64,000 nt of DNA from the NCBI RefSeq assembly GCF_016801865.2, contig NC_068937.1, positions 95,192,500-95,256,499 of the forward strand, in the 5' to 3' direction. This document shows positions 1 to 9,600 of the stretch, piece by piece. The DNA comes from Culex pipiens pallens. Lineage: Eukaryota; Arthropoda; Insecta; Diptera; Culicidae. Position 1 is the first letter of the stretch; the number at the start of each line of letters is the position of its first letter. Under the pieces are notes generated by a model. The model was not told the origin of the DNA. It did no database searches and worked only from the letters and a program-made list of their open reading frames with translations. Made by a program: the position numbers and the translations under genes.

Positions 1-335
1 GAAATATTTTATCCACATACTTTTTCCATGAACTTTTTCATGAGTATGGGTAAAAAACAAATCCAATTTTGACTTAACGTTTCGCATAAAATAAGTGGTA
101 CAACATGGAATCTTATGAAACTGAATTTTTCATTGAAAAACAAAAAAATACGGTAAAATACTGATAAAAACATTGATTCAAAAAAAAATTATCAAAATTT
201 TCTATATTTTTCAAAAGAACAGTAATATACAATTTTAAATTCAGTTTCTTTAAATTTAAATTCAGTTATCTTTAAATTTTTGCCATTTCCAGTTGAAACC
301 ATGGTGTCGATTTCTGGAAAAGTCAGGGAATTTTT
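1..335. repeat. Truncated copy of the CAGGGTG-type inverted-repeat element
   Basis: This AT-rich stretch resembles the interior of the element at 36632-38123. Shared segments include the 'aaaataagtgg' and 'gaatttttcattgaaaa' runs and the block ending 'catttccagttgaaa'. Neither terminal repeat is visible, so it is a fragment or runs off the window edge. There is no coding potential. Confidence 0.4.
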
Positions 336-926
336 CTAATCTTAAAAATATTAATACAAAATTTAATTTCTTTTTGAAAATTCGCTCTTGATGATGTATT
401 TGAATTTCTTTCAGGGCAAACTTTGCAACAATTTGATAATCTTTAATTTTTTATATATTGATTATAGTATAGTTTTTTTTCAATTGATGGGTAGGGCTAG
501 TGATTGTTTCGGACGGTGTGGATCGCGCGTGTAGCGGGGATCTGGCGTGAATTTACAAGGAAAATACCGATATAAAAAACGAATCGTAGCGTTAGGCGTT
601 TCTTCGCGTGTTGCTTGTTTGCAATATGTTTTAGATTAAAAATCAAATAATTTGGATTTGCTTGTTTGAATGCGACTGAAAATTACAAACGATTAAATAA
701 TTTTGTATTCAATGCACAGGGTCGGACAATATAGGGCAGTTGCCCCAACATCCTTAGAAATTTGTTCTAAAATGGTCGTGGTCAGAATAAAGTAACCATA
801 GAGATAAATCATCTATTTTTGCCAGAAAAATTTAATGCTTAAAATTCAAAGTTCAAAGATTCAAATATTTGAAAATTTTAAAAACTGTAAAGGTCAATAA
901 TATAAAAATTGTTAAATGTGAGCAAT
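336..926. other. AT-rich intergenic DNA, nothing recognised
   Basis: No coding frame, RNA gene or clear repeat boundary was found. Only a short GC-richer patch near 500-560 stands out. Confidence 0.4.
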
Positions 927-1068
927 ATCCCAGTCACGACGTTCTGCCAGGATTCTTGCAGAGTTCTTACAGAGCTGGATATTCTTACAACATTCTAGTA
1001 GAAATGTTCTACCGTTCTAGCAGAATTCTGGCAGGACCAGCTCTGCTAGAATATTTCGTGACTGGGAT
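927..1068. repeat. Short palindromic element (MITE-like), about 142 bp
   Basis: The ends are perfect inverted repeats: ATCCCAGTCACGA on the left and TCGTGACTGGGAT on the right. The interior holds degenerate tandem repeats built around 'ttctagcagaattctggcag'. An open frame crosses it (869-1099) but is an accident of this repeat. Confidence 0.55.
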
Positions 1069-1180
1069 AGGGATGGCGAAATGGAATTTAAAAATTTAAG
1101 AAATTAAGAATTCAAGAATTTTAGAATTTAAAGATCCTAAAGGAATTTAAGGGACTTAATTTAAATCAAATACACTAGCC

Positions 1181-1251
1181 GGGACCGTGGTGTAGGGGTA
1201 AGCGTGATTGCCTCTCACCCAGTCGGCCTGGGTTCGATCCCAGACGGTCCC
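1181..1251 (+). tRNA. tRNA-Glu(CTC)-like head of the SINE (tRNA-derived, probably not a cellular tRNA)
   Basis: The 71-nt cloverleaf has a perfect 7-bp acceptor stem and a complete T arm. The anticodon stem has one mismatch (C-C). Because it is fused to a dispersed SINE body, it should be treated as a tRNA-derived promoter head. Transcription from the internal A and B boxes is possible. Confidence 0.4.
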
Positions 1252-1600
1252 GGTGGCATTTTTCGAGACGAGATTTGTCTGATCACGCCTTCCGTCGGAC
1301 AGGGAAGTAAATGTTGGCCCCGGACTAACCTAAAAAAAAGGTTAGGTCGTTAGCTCAGTCCAGGTGTAGGAGTCGTCTCCCTGGGTCCTGCCTCGGTGGA
1401 GTCGCTGGTAGGCAGTTGGACTCACAATCCAAAGGTCGCGTCAGTTCGAATCCCGGGGTGGATGGAAGGCTTAGGTGTAAAAAGAGGTTTGCAATTGCCT
1501 CAACAATCAAGCCTTCGAACACCTAGTTTCGAGTAGGAATCTCGCAATCGAGAACGCCAAGGCAATGCTGTAGAGCGAATAATTTGATTATGATTTGACA
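1181..1600 (+). repeat. Dimeric tRNA-derived SINE, tRNA-Glu-like head
   Basis: Positions 1181-1251 fold as a tRNA. The acceptor stem GGGACCG/CGGTCCC is perfect, the anticodon loop CTCTCAC gives CTC (Glu), and the T arm is CTGGG-TTCGATC-CCAG. A body follows ('gttggccccggactaacc', 'gtgtaggagtcgtctcc') and then a second tRNA-like block near 1395-1460 with box B AGTTCGAATCC. The same body and second block occur reversed at 15640-16086 with a different head. This is therefore an RNA polymerase III-type SINE rather than a lone tRNA gene. The 3' boundary is approximate. Confidence 0.65.
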
Positions 1601-1744
1601 CTAGCAAGTATGTTTAAAATTATAGAAAATAGATCAAATTTGAAGCTTGGCAAAGAACATCTAATCCGGAGATTGTGTTACATATTACAAGGAATCTACA
1701 AAACCAATACAAAAAGACACCCACCAAGATCTTGCTGCAAATCG

Positions 1745-1750
1745 TTTATT
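1745..1750 (-). terminator. Poly(A) signal AATAAA of gene A
   Basis: On the minus strand AATAAA begins about 20 nt after the gene A stop codon at 1771, so the 3' UTR would be very short. Confidence 0.5.
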
Positions 1751-1770
1751 CACACAAACTAACACCTCCT

Positions 1771-3153
1771 CTAAACCGGAGAATGCGGCGGATGGTTGTG
1801 CTTCCTGTGCGTCCCCGTCAGGTCTCCATTGCTGCACATGTAGATATGACTGCCACAACCCTTGGTAATACACTTCAACCGAATGACACCATCCTTGCGC
1901 AGACCACAGAACGTGTACGTGAACCCATCCACCGTCTTCCGGTTCGCTTTGATGAACCAGTTGTTGTTGGCGCTTTCGAGTCCGGTACCCTTCAAAGTGG
2001 TTCCCGAGTGCCGTCTACTGGCCTCCCGCTCCGGCAGGTGCTTCTTCAGCACCAACGATATCTTGACGTCCTTTTTCTTCGGGGTCTGGGGATTTTGATC
2101 ACCGCTGAAACGTCGCTTGCTCTGCCGAGGTAACTTGTGCTGGTGTTGATTGTCGTTGATTTCAAACACTCGGTTGTCCTTCAGAAGGACCTTGGCACGG
2201 CAGTAATCCGGTGTTCGGTGAGTGCACCAGTAAACGTTGCCGTTGCCTTGGCTGTTACTGTACCGGTAGCCCTTGTACACCAGGTAGAGCCGACCACGGC
2301 GGCTCTTCGTTCCGGGAACCAGCGTGAAGGCCGTAGAAGATACCCGATAACCTTCTGTGTCCGTTGAGGCGTCACACGAGGGCGTGTTGTCCCGGTCTTG
2401 GGACGATGCATCCGATTCCTCTCTGGTATCGGAGGAATCGGACTCGTTCTCTGACTTGATCGTTATTGTAGTCACGGCATTCGATGGAACTGCTGGAAGT
2501 GATCGGATCGTGGTCGGTCGGCGAGCTCGCATGCAGCTGCCACTGCTGGTCACCCGATTCGAATCAACGGCGCACGTTTCAGCTTGATCTTGTAGTGCTG
2601 GTTTCGAAACCTCAATGGAATGCTTCAACGCTGGAACAAAAAGGTTTAACATTCAAACTACAGATCTTCACCACGAGCGCATAAACTACTCACGTTCACC
2701 AACTTCCTCTCCACAACCCAGGAAACGCTCCTCAAGCTGTTCCGTTGCAATAGTCAACAGGGACGCACAACTGTCCGGCCTCGCCGCTGGCGGCACCAAC
2801 AGCTCCGCCGCCACGTGTTCATCACCGGCGTCCATCTTTAGCCACCGCTCGTTCGCGCCGCATAGCTGCTTAAACCGGAACAGTTCCTCCGTCAGCCCGA
2901 CGCACTTGGCGCAGATCGAAGCGTTGCTGTCGGCGGCGAAGCTCACCCCGATGCCGGTGCAGTATTCGATCTTGCGCACCAGCAACCGGTTCGGGGCGCC
3001 CATCGGCGGGAAGATTCGGTGCAGCTCGTGGACCTGCGAGAAGCACAGCCGGCAGAAGGCGCCGATGGAGCGCTCGCTGGCCACGGGAGGTGATGGTTAG
3101 AGTCGGTTCGTTCTTCAAAATAATCTAGTTTACCTCTGGGATGAGTCGTCCAT
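1771..3153 (-). CDS. Gene A: ZAD-FLYWCH zinc-finger protein (2 FLYWCH), 420 aa
   Basis: Coding exons on the minus strand are 3153-3134 (20 nt), 3076-2694 and 2630-1771; total 1263 nt, in frame. Donors read AGAG|GTAAAC and GAAC|GTGAGT; acceptors read GGCCAG|C and TTCCAG|C. The start is ATG 3153 (MDDSSQ|S...). The downstream GTG-initiated frame lies in intron 1. Residues about 13-88 are a ZAD with CRLC (C15, C18) and CAKC (C62, C65). A Ser/Asp-rich acidic linker follows. FLYWCH 1 (about 236-299) has YWC...C...HQH. FLYWCH 2 (about 359-414) has LKC...C...HNH, so the usual Trp is Leu. ZADs are insect dimerisation modules and FLYWCH fingers bind DNA or protein, so a nuclear regulator is inferred. 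Gene I is its closest relative in the window. The specific orthologue is unknown. Confidence 0.8.
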
Positions 3154-3195
3154 TACGATCGGCGCTGCTCGTCTGGCACATAACCCGGTTTTGTG

Positions 3196-3201
3196 AACTG
3201 A
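3196..3201 (-). promoter_or_regulatory. Putative initiator (TCAGTT) of gene A
   Basis: On the minus strand GATCAGTTC lies about 45 nt upstream of the gene A ATG and matches the insect initiator TCAGTY. The surrounding block ('ctgacgatcagt', 'gatcgtaATGGA') is conserved upstream of paralogue gene I, which supports a functional core promoter and 5' UTR. Confidence 0.45.
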
Positions 3202-3618
3202 TCGTCAGCAGTCTGAGTGGCGCACAGGTCCGTTTTCAACAAATTTTCGCATGCGTTGCACAATTTTCGATTTGTCGCTGATGGGTATACAAGTTATTGC
3301 TTCGTATTATGTTGTATATAACGAGGCGCTTCTCCGTGCAGGTTCAAAATAGTTTTGAATGGAAAAGTTACAGTTTCTTTCTTATATTGGCGTTTATCGG
3401 CGAAAACTACTAAGCTAACCTAGGTCAGTAAGAGGAGAGACTGAATTGAAGATCGCGACAACCTTTCTTTTTTCAATTATCCTGTAATTAATATGTGGAA
3501 TATTCTCCGTCACCTTCAGTGTTGTAGTTCAACTTAGATACATTACCATTTGAATGAAGACCAGAGGGCTTTCTTTCATTATTACTGTAAAAAAAAATTA
3601 CTCGAAAACATTGATATA
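3202..3618. other. Intergenic region between genes A and B
   Basis: It runs from the 5' side of gene A to the 3' end of gene B. No other gene was seen. It must hold the gene A promoter and the gene B 3' UTR. No canonical AATAAA for gene B is obvious close to its stop. Confidence 0.4.
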
Positions 3619-6600
3619 TTAACAGCTCTCCTCACTCGTCGGACAATTGACCATCGTCGCACTGTTAGTCTTTTTCTTTTTACCACCAATGGTGTGTAGA
3701 TGATCGTGCAGCGTTTCGCCCAGCACCGCCACTGATTCGTCCAACAGCTGGTAGATCATCGCTTGGCAAGCCTTCGATACCGTGCACCGCCACACCGTCC
3801 AACCGTTCGTTTTCTTGTAGTAAAAGCGGTACCGATCACCTTCGTACATCAGCACGTTCCGCTTATTGTTGTTCTTGACGATCTTGTAGTTGAACGACCC
3901 CACCGGATTCGGGAACTGCTGCTCGATGTTGGCCGAAACGTCACTCAAACTGGCCCTGCTGTCGTTACGGCTCGTCGTTGGCGTGGAATCCGCAATTTTG
4001 AACCGTGGCAGGATTTTCTCCAGCGTGTGCTCGCTGTTGGACATCTTGAAGAGCTTCCCATCGGTGGTCATGTAGATCGAAACGGTGCAGCGCCGGTGAG
4101 CGCCGCACTTCCAGATGCGACAACCGTCCTTGCGGCTGTGCGAGTACGTGTAGCGATCTCCGCCGTACAGCAGCACGTCTCCGCCCATACGACTGCGCAC
4201 GATTTCGTACGGATCCTCGAGGTAGACCTCCTCTTCCATTCGAAACGCATGCACGATAACCGCTTTGAGCGCCTTTTTCGTAAGTTGTTCCGGCGGATGG
4301 TTGTGCGATCGCAAGATGTGGCCGAGAACCTGCCCGTTGGCTTTGGTTCCGATCGTCGCACCGCACTGCAGAGACTTCCGGTGGTAGCAGGCCCACGAAA
4401 TCGAGTCACACTTGGGTCGAGACGACAGCAGCAGGTAGGCGTAATCCTCAAACATCAGAATCTTTTTTGTTCGCTTTTTCTTCTGCTTCACCGATCCTCC
4501 CTGTCCCGACTGCTGATCTCTCTCCGACTCTTCGTCCTCCTCACTGTTCGCACCGTCCGCCATATGACCAAGACTGAACTCGAGCAACGCCCGCTCCTCA
4601 TCCGCCGTCGTGTACTCTTCCTTCACGATCGCCAACGACTGCTGCTCGCCGTCTTCGTCCTCGAACTCGGCATCGTCAACGTACTCGGCGCTAAAACTGT
4701 CCAACGGATCCTCGACGAAAGACTTGATCACCAGCGGAGTGCTGCTGCTCTGCAAGTGGGCTTGCCTCTTTGGCGTAGACGCCGGCGCCGTTTGTTCCGT
4801 GCACGAATCGTTGCGGGTTCTCTTTCGCTCCAGCCGTCTGCCGTTGATCCGCTTGTCGTTGCGCAGACACTGCATCCGGTAGTCGCAAAAGTCGTCCATC
4901 CGTTCAACGCACCGGTCGCAAACCTTGGCCGGGTGGTCATCGTCGAACGTCAACTGAAAAGTTTGTTATAATATTCATTGGTTTGTACTCAGATCAACAG
5001 TTTCTTCCAGGAAACCCCGAAATGCATTGCTACGGCAGAAGTCTCAGCGGCTAGTCGTGTTTTTTCGCGGTGTGTTTGGCGCGTTTTTCACGGCGAAATC
5101 GAGGCGTGTGCGAGCGGACAGGCCCGTTCCGGTGGTCAGAGGAGCCACAATCTGGTCGTCGTGGACACGGCGGCGGTGCAGCAGTGGAAGAGGAACGAGT
5201 TCCTGCATCCGAGCAGCAGCAGCAGGAGGAGTCAGCAGCAGCGGCCGCGGAGGCAGCTGAGGCGAGAGACGGTCGTTGGCAGGAGGAATCGGCCCCGGAG
5301 AGTCGACTGCGGTCGGCGGACCAGTTTTCGGCCAGGCCAGGTCGGAGACAACCCCCGTTGTTTACGTGGCTGGCAGCAGGCAGCACAACAACAACAACAA
5401 CAAGCGCGCGAAAACGAGCTTCCCGCGCATCCCGCTGCGGGCGGCAGCCAGTGCGGCCAGTTCGGCGGTGAGTGCGAAAGGCGAGTTTTTTGTTAGCGTT
5501 TAGTTTTTTTTTTTTTTTCTCATAGTTTTTTTTTTTTTTGGTTAGTTTTTTTTTTCTTTCTCCTTTTCTACTTTTGCGATTAGTTTCATCACTTTCATTT
5601 TCGTTTAGTTTATCGCGTTTATTCGCAAACATGGATCCGACCGAGTCGGACCATGAGGAATGCGACTTCGATTCAACCCTTGAGGGTGACGAGGACGTGG
5701 ACATGGCGGACTCCGTTTTGGGAGTTCCTTCAAACACCACCAACAGGGACCTCTTCCTGAAGGATAAGGATGCTGGCGGTAAAGGGGGATCCTCGGACGG
5801 GTCTAAGAGGACGAAGCGAAAGCGTCCTAAATCAGATCCGAATCCGGTTCCCCCTCAACCACCGATTCCTCCCTTGACTCCAGACCCGATTCCTCCCAAT
5901 CCAGATCCAATTCCTCCCAATCCAGATCCAATTCCTCCTAAAACACCGGTGCCGAATCCGGATCCAAATCCCCCTCCGCCCCTGAATCCTCATTCTCAAA
6001 AACCGATTCCTCGTCCTCGTCAGTATCAAGAGGGATCGCAAACGGAATGGGTGGTCTTCTTCCGGCCCAAACAGAAGCCGTTAAACTTTGTACAGATCAC
6101 CAAGGATTTGCAGAAGCACTATCCTGGGGTGGTCGAATGTACCAAGCTGAACAAGAGCAAGCTCCGCGTGATCGTGAACTCCGCGGTGCAAGCGAATCAG
6201 ATCGTAACTGATCTGCGGTTCAGCATTGAGTACCGTGTTTGGATTCCGGCCCACAAAGTCGAAATCGATGGCGTGGTGACCGATGACAGTCTGTCGCTTG
6301 TCGACCTCTCAAGGGCGGTGGGACGCTTCAAGAACCCTAAACTTCCAGCTGTGGAGGTACTCGAGTGCCGGCAACTGGGCAACGTCACCACCGAGGGTGG
6401 CCAGAAGAAGTTCATTCCTTCTGCCTCGTTCCGGGTGACTTTTGCAGGGTCAGCTCTGCCGGACTACATTGAGCTGTACAAGCTTCGGCTTCCAGTTCGA
6501 TTGTACGTTCCGCGAGTGATGAGCTGCGAAAACTGCCAGCAGTTGGGACACACCAAGACCTACTGCAGCAACAAGAGCAAGTGCTCAAAGTGCGCCGGCC

Positions 6601-9600
6601 CCCACAAGGACGCGGATTGCCAAAAGCAGGCTGAAAAATGCCTGCTTTGTGGCGGGGAACCACACAAAACTCGTCAGTGCCCAAAGTACAAGGAGCGCGA
6701 GGACAAGATGAAGCGTTCCTTGAGGGAACGCTCCAAGAAGTCCTTTGCGGAAATCCTTAGTAAGGTGACCCACTCCAATCGCTTCGCTCCTTTGGCGGAT
6801 GAAGATTCGGAGGACGAGGAATCCGATGTGGAGGTTCTCTTCCAGAGAGACGAGGAAAGTGACTCTTCCGGGCCAAACCCGAAGCGCAACAAGGCTTCCA
6901 AGTCCAAAAAAGCCGCTGGCGGTAAGGGTAAGGACAGTGACTCGTTGAACTTCGAGGAGGATTTTCCTTTCGGTCCGTCGGGTAAGCCCGCTCCGAAGCC
7001 GGCACCGAAGCCAGTTCCCAAGCCGCTGAAGCCCGTTCCCAAGCTGCCAAAGATCCCCCTGAAACCGGTTCCTCAACCGAATCCGATCACCGATGCCTTC
7101 AAAGGAGTCCTTCCTTTTTCCACAATCGTGGAATGGCTGTGCTCTTTCGTGAGTGAACCGACGCGTTTAATCATAAAGCGGTTTGAGCCTCTCGCTAGAC
7201 ACATCGGGAAACAGCTTGCTAGCACGATGCCCCTCTTGTCGTTCATTTCCTTTGATGGGTAATACACCAAAAACGAAAAACGGCATCTCCATTCTACAAT
7301 GGAATTGTAGAAGTTTAACCCCCAAGTTAAACGATTTTCAACAATTCGCATTCGAACGGGACTGTGATGTGTTTGCGCTGAGCGAAACGTTTCTTATCGG
7401 AGATGAGACGCCAGCTTTCCGGGGGTACAACATCATCACAGAGAGCAGGGCAGGACCAAATAGAGGTGGAGGCGTACTGATTGGGGTCAGGAAATGCCAC
7501 ACTTTTAGAAAGGTCACGCTCCCGAAGCTAGGAGGAATCGAAGCAGTCGCAGTACAAGCCAGGATCAGAGGACTGGACATTTGCATTGTGTCCGTCTACG
7601 TTCCCCCACAGGTGTCGTTAACTCGACAAAAGTTGTGGGGTATGCTTGAGTTGTTGCAGGCACCGAGACTGGTTCTGGGTGACTTTAATCTTCACAGCAC
7701 CGAGTGGGGAAGTCACAAGACAGACCCTCAAGCATATCTGATTCATGAACTGTGCGACGACTTCCAGATGACCCTCCTAAACAGGGACAAGCAAGTTACG
7801 CGGATTGCAACACCACCAACGCCAACTACGTCCGGTACGAAGGCGAGTGCCATCGACTTGTCGCTCTGTTCCAACAGTCTGGCAGTTCTCTGTGACTGGA
7901 ACGTGCTTCAAGATCCTCGTGGCAGTGATCATTTGCCGATCGCTATTCTGGTTAGCCATGGCCCACAGCAATCGACAACGGTGGAGATGCCTTACGATCT
8001 GACGCGAAATATCGACTGGAAACAGTACGCGGAGGCAGTCTCCATTGGAGTTGAGTTGCGAGCAGGGTTGGCACCGCTTGAAGAATATGCGTTTCTGGCT
8101 AATTTGATCTATGACAGTGCGATACAAGCTCAGACGAAACCCGTCCCGGGACCGTACATCCGAACGCGCCCTCCACTTCCCTGGTGGGACAAGGAGTGTA
8201 CGGATCTCTCGGCGGCCAGGTCTGAAGCTTATGTGGACTTCTGCAAGTGTGGAATCCGAGCGAACTTCCAAAAGTACAGAGCTCTTGATCGCAGGTACAG
8301 TAATACTCTGAAGCGGAAGAAGCGAATGTACTGGCGGGAGTTCGTTGAAGGACTACCAGCAGATACGTCCATGAGCACTCTGTGGCGCGTTGCGAGGGCC
8401 ATCCGTAGAGGTTCCGTTCCGAACGAGAGTGTGGAAAAATCGGACAAGTGGATATTGGATTTCGCCAAGAAGGTGTGCCCGGACTCGGTGCCGACACAAC
8501 CATCATTCAACGTTGTTGATGGGAGCGATGCTAATCCTCCCTTCTCGATGGTAGAGCTCTCCATAGCACTATTGACGGGCAACAACACTGCTCCTGGTCC
8601 GGACAAGATCAAGTTCAGCTTGCTGAAAAATCTTCCGGACGTCGCCAAGCAGCGTCTGTTGAAACTGTTCAACACGTTGGTGGAGCAGAACGTAATTCCA
8701 CACGAATGGCGACAGGTCCGGGTGGTTGCCATTCAAAAGCCCGGTAAGCCGGCATCCGACCACAACTCGTATCGTCCAATCAGCTTGCTGTCGTGTCTAC
8801 GCAAGTTGCTGGAGAAGATGATCCTCGACCGCCTCGAACCATGGATGGAACGAGAGCACTTGCTGTCAGACACGCAGTATGGCTTCCGGAGAGGCAAGGG
8901 AACAAGCGACTGTCTAGCTTTGCTGGCCACAGGAATCGACATAGCCCGTGGTAAAAAACAGCAAATGGCTTCTGTCTTTCTAGACATCAAGGGTGCATTC
9001 GATTCAGTCTCCATCGATGTGTTGGGAGTAAAGCTGCGGCGGAGCGGTCTCAATCCGACGATGTGCAACTTCCTCATCAACCTGTTGTCAGAAAAACACA
9101 TGCACTTTGTGCAAGGTGATCTGGCAATCACCCGGATAAGTTACATGGGTTTGGCACAAGGCTCACGCCTTAGTCCATCCATGTATAACTTCTACGTCAG
9201 CGACATCGATGATTGCTTGACCGGAGACTGCACCCTTATACAGTACGCAGATGACGCAGTGGTTTCAATCGCTGCCAAGAAGGAAGTCGATCTGCTAGAA
9301 CCCTTGCAAGATACCCTGAACAACTTGGCCCATTGGGCAGTTGGAAAGGGTATTGAATTCTCTCCGGAGAAGACGGAACTGGTCGTTTTTACGGGGAAGC
9401 ATGAACCGCCGCAGCTCAATCTTTCTCTCTCGGGAAAGACTATCGAGCAGTCGGACCACTTCATGTACATGGGTACCATCTTCGATCAAAAGGGAACATG
9501 GGGGAAGCACATCAACTACCTGAAGCAAAAGTGCCTGCAAAGAACTAATTTTATGCGCAGCGTCTCTGGCAACCGGTGGGGTGCTCATCCTTCTGACCTG

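Noticed and set aside
869..1099. 76-codon plus-strand frame
   Set aside because: It lies across a palindromic repeat and its codons follow the repeat units.
1181..1251. Functional tRNA-Glu gene
   Set aside because: It folds well, but it is joined to a SINE body found elsewhere with another head. Retained only as a tRNA-like head.
3077..3084. GTG start for gene A (MASERS)
   Set aside because: GTG initiation is not expected here. The segment is the end of an intron (GGCCAG|), and an upstream ATG exon joins in frame.
3763..4971. Long plus-strand open frame (402 codons) opposite gene B
   Set aside because: Antisense shadow of the FLYWCH exon. Low-complexity Arg/Val/Leu composition and no recognisable domain.
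5538..5630. Upstream start for LINE ORF1
   Set aside because: This extension is non-ATG, T-rich and encodes Phe/Leu/Ser runs typical of UTR. ATG 5631 begins an acidic, coding-like N-terminus.
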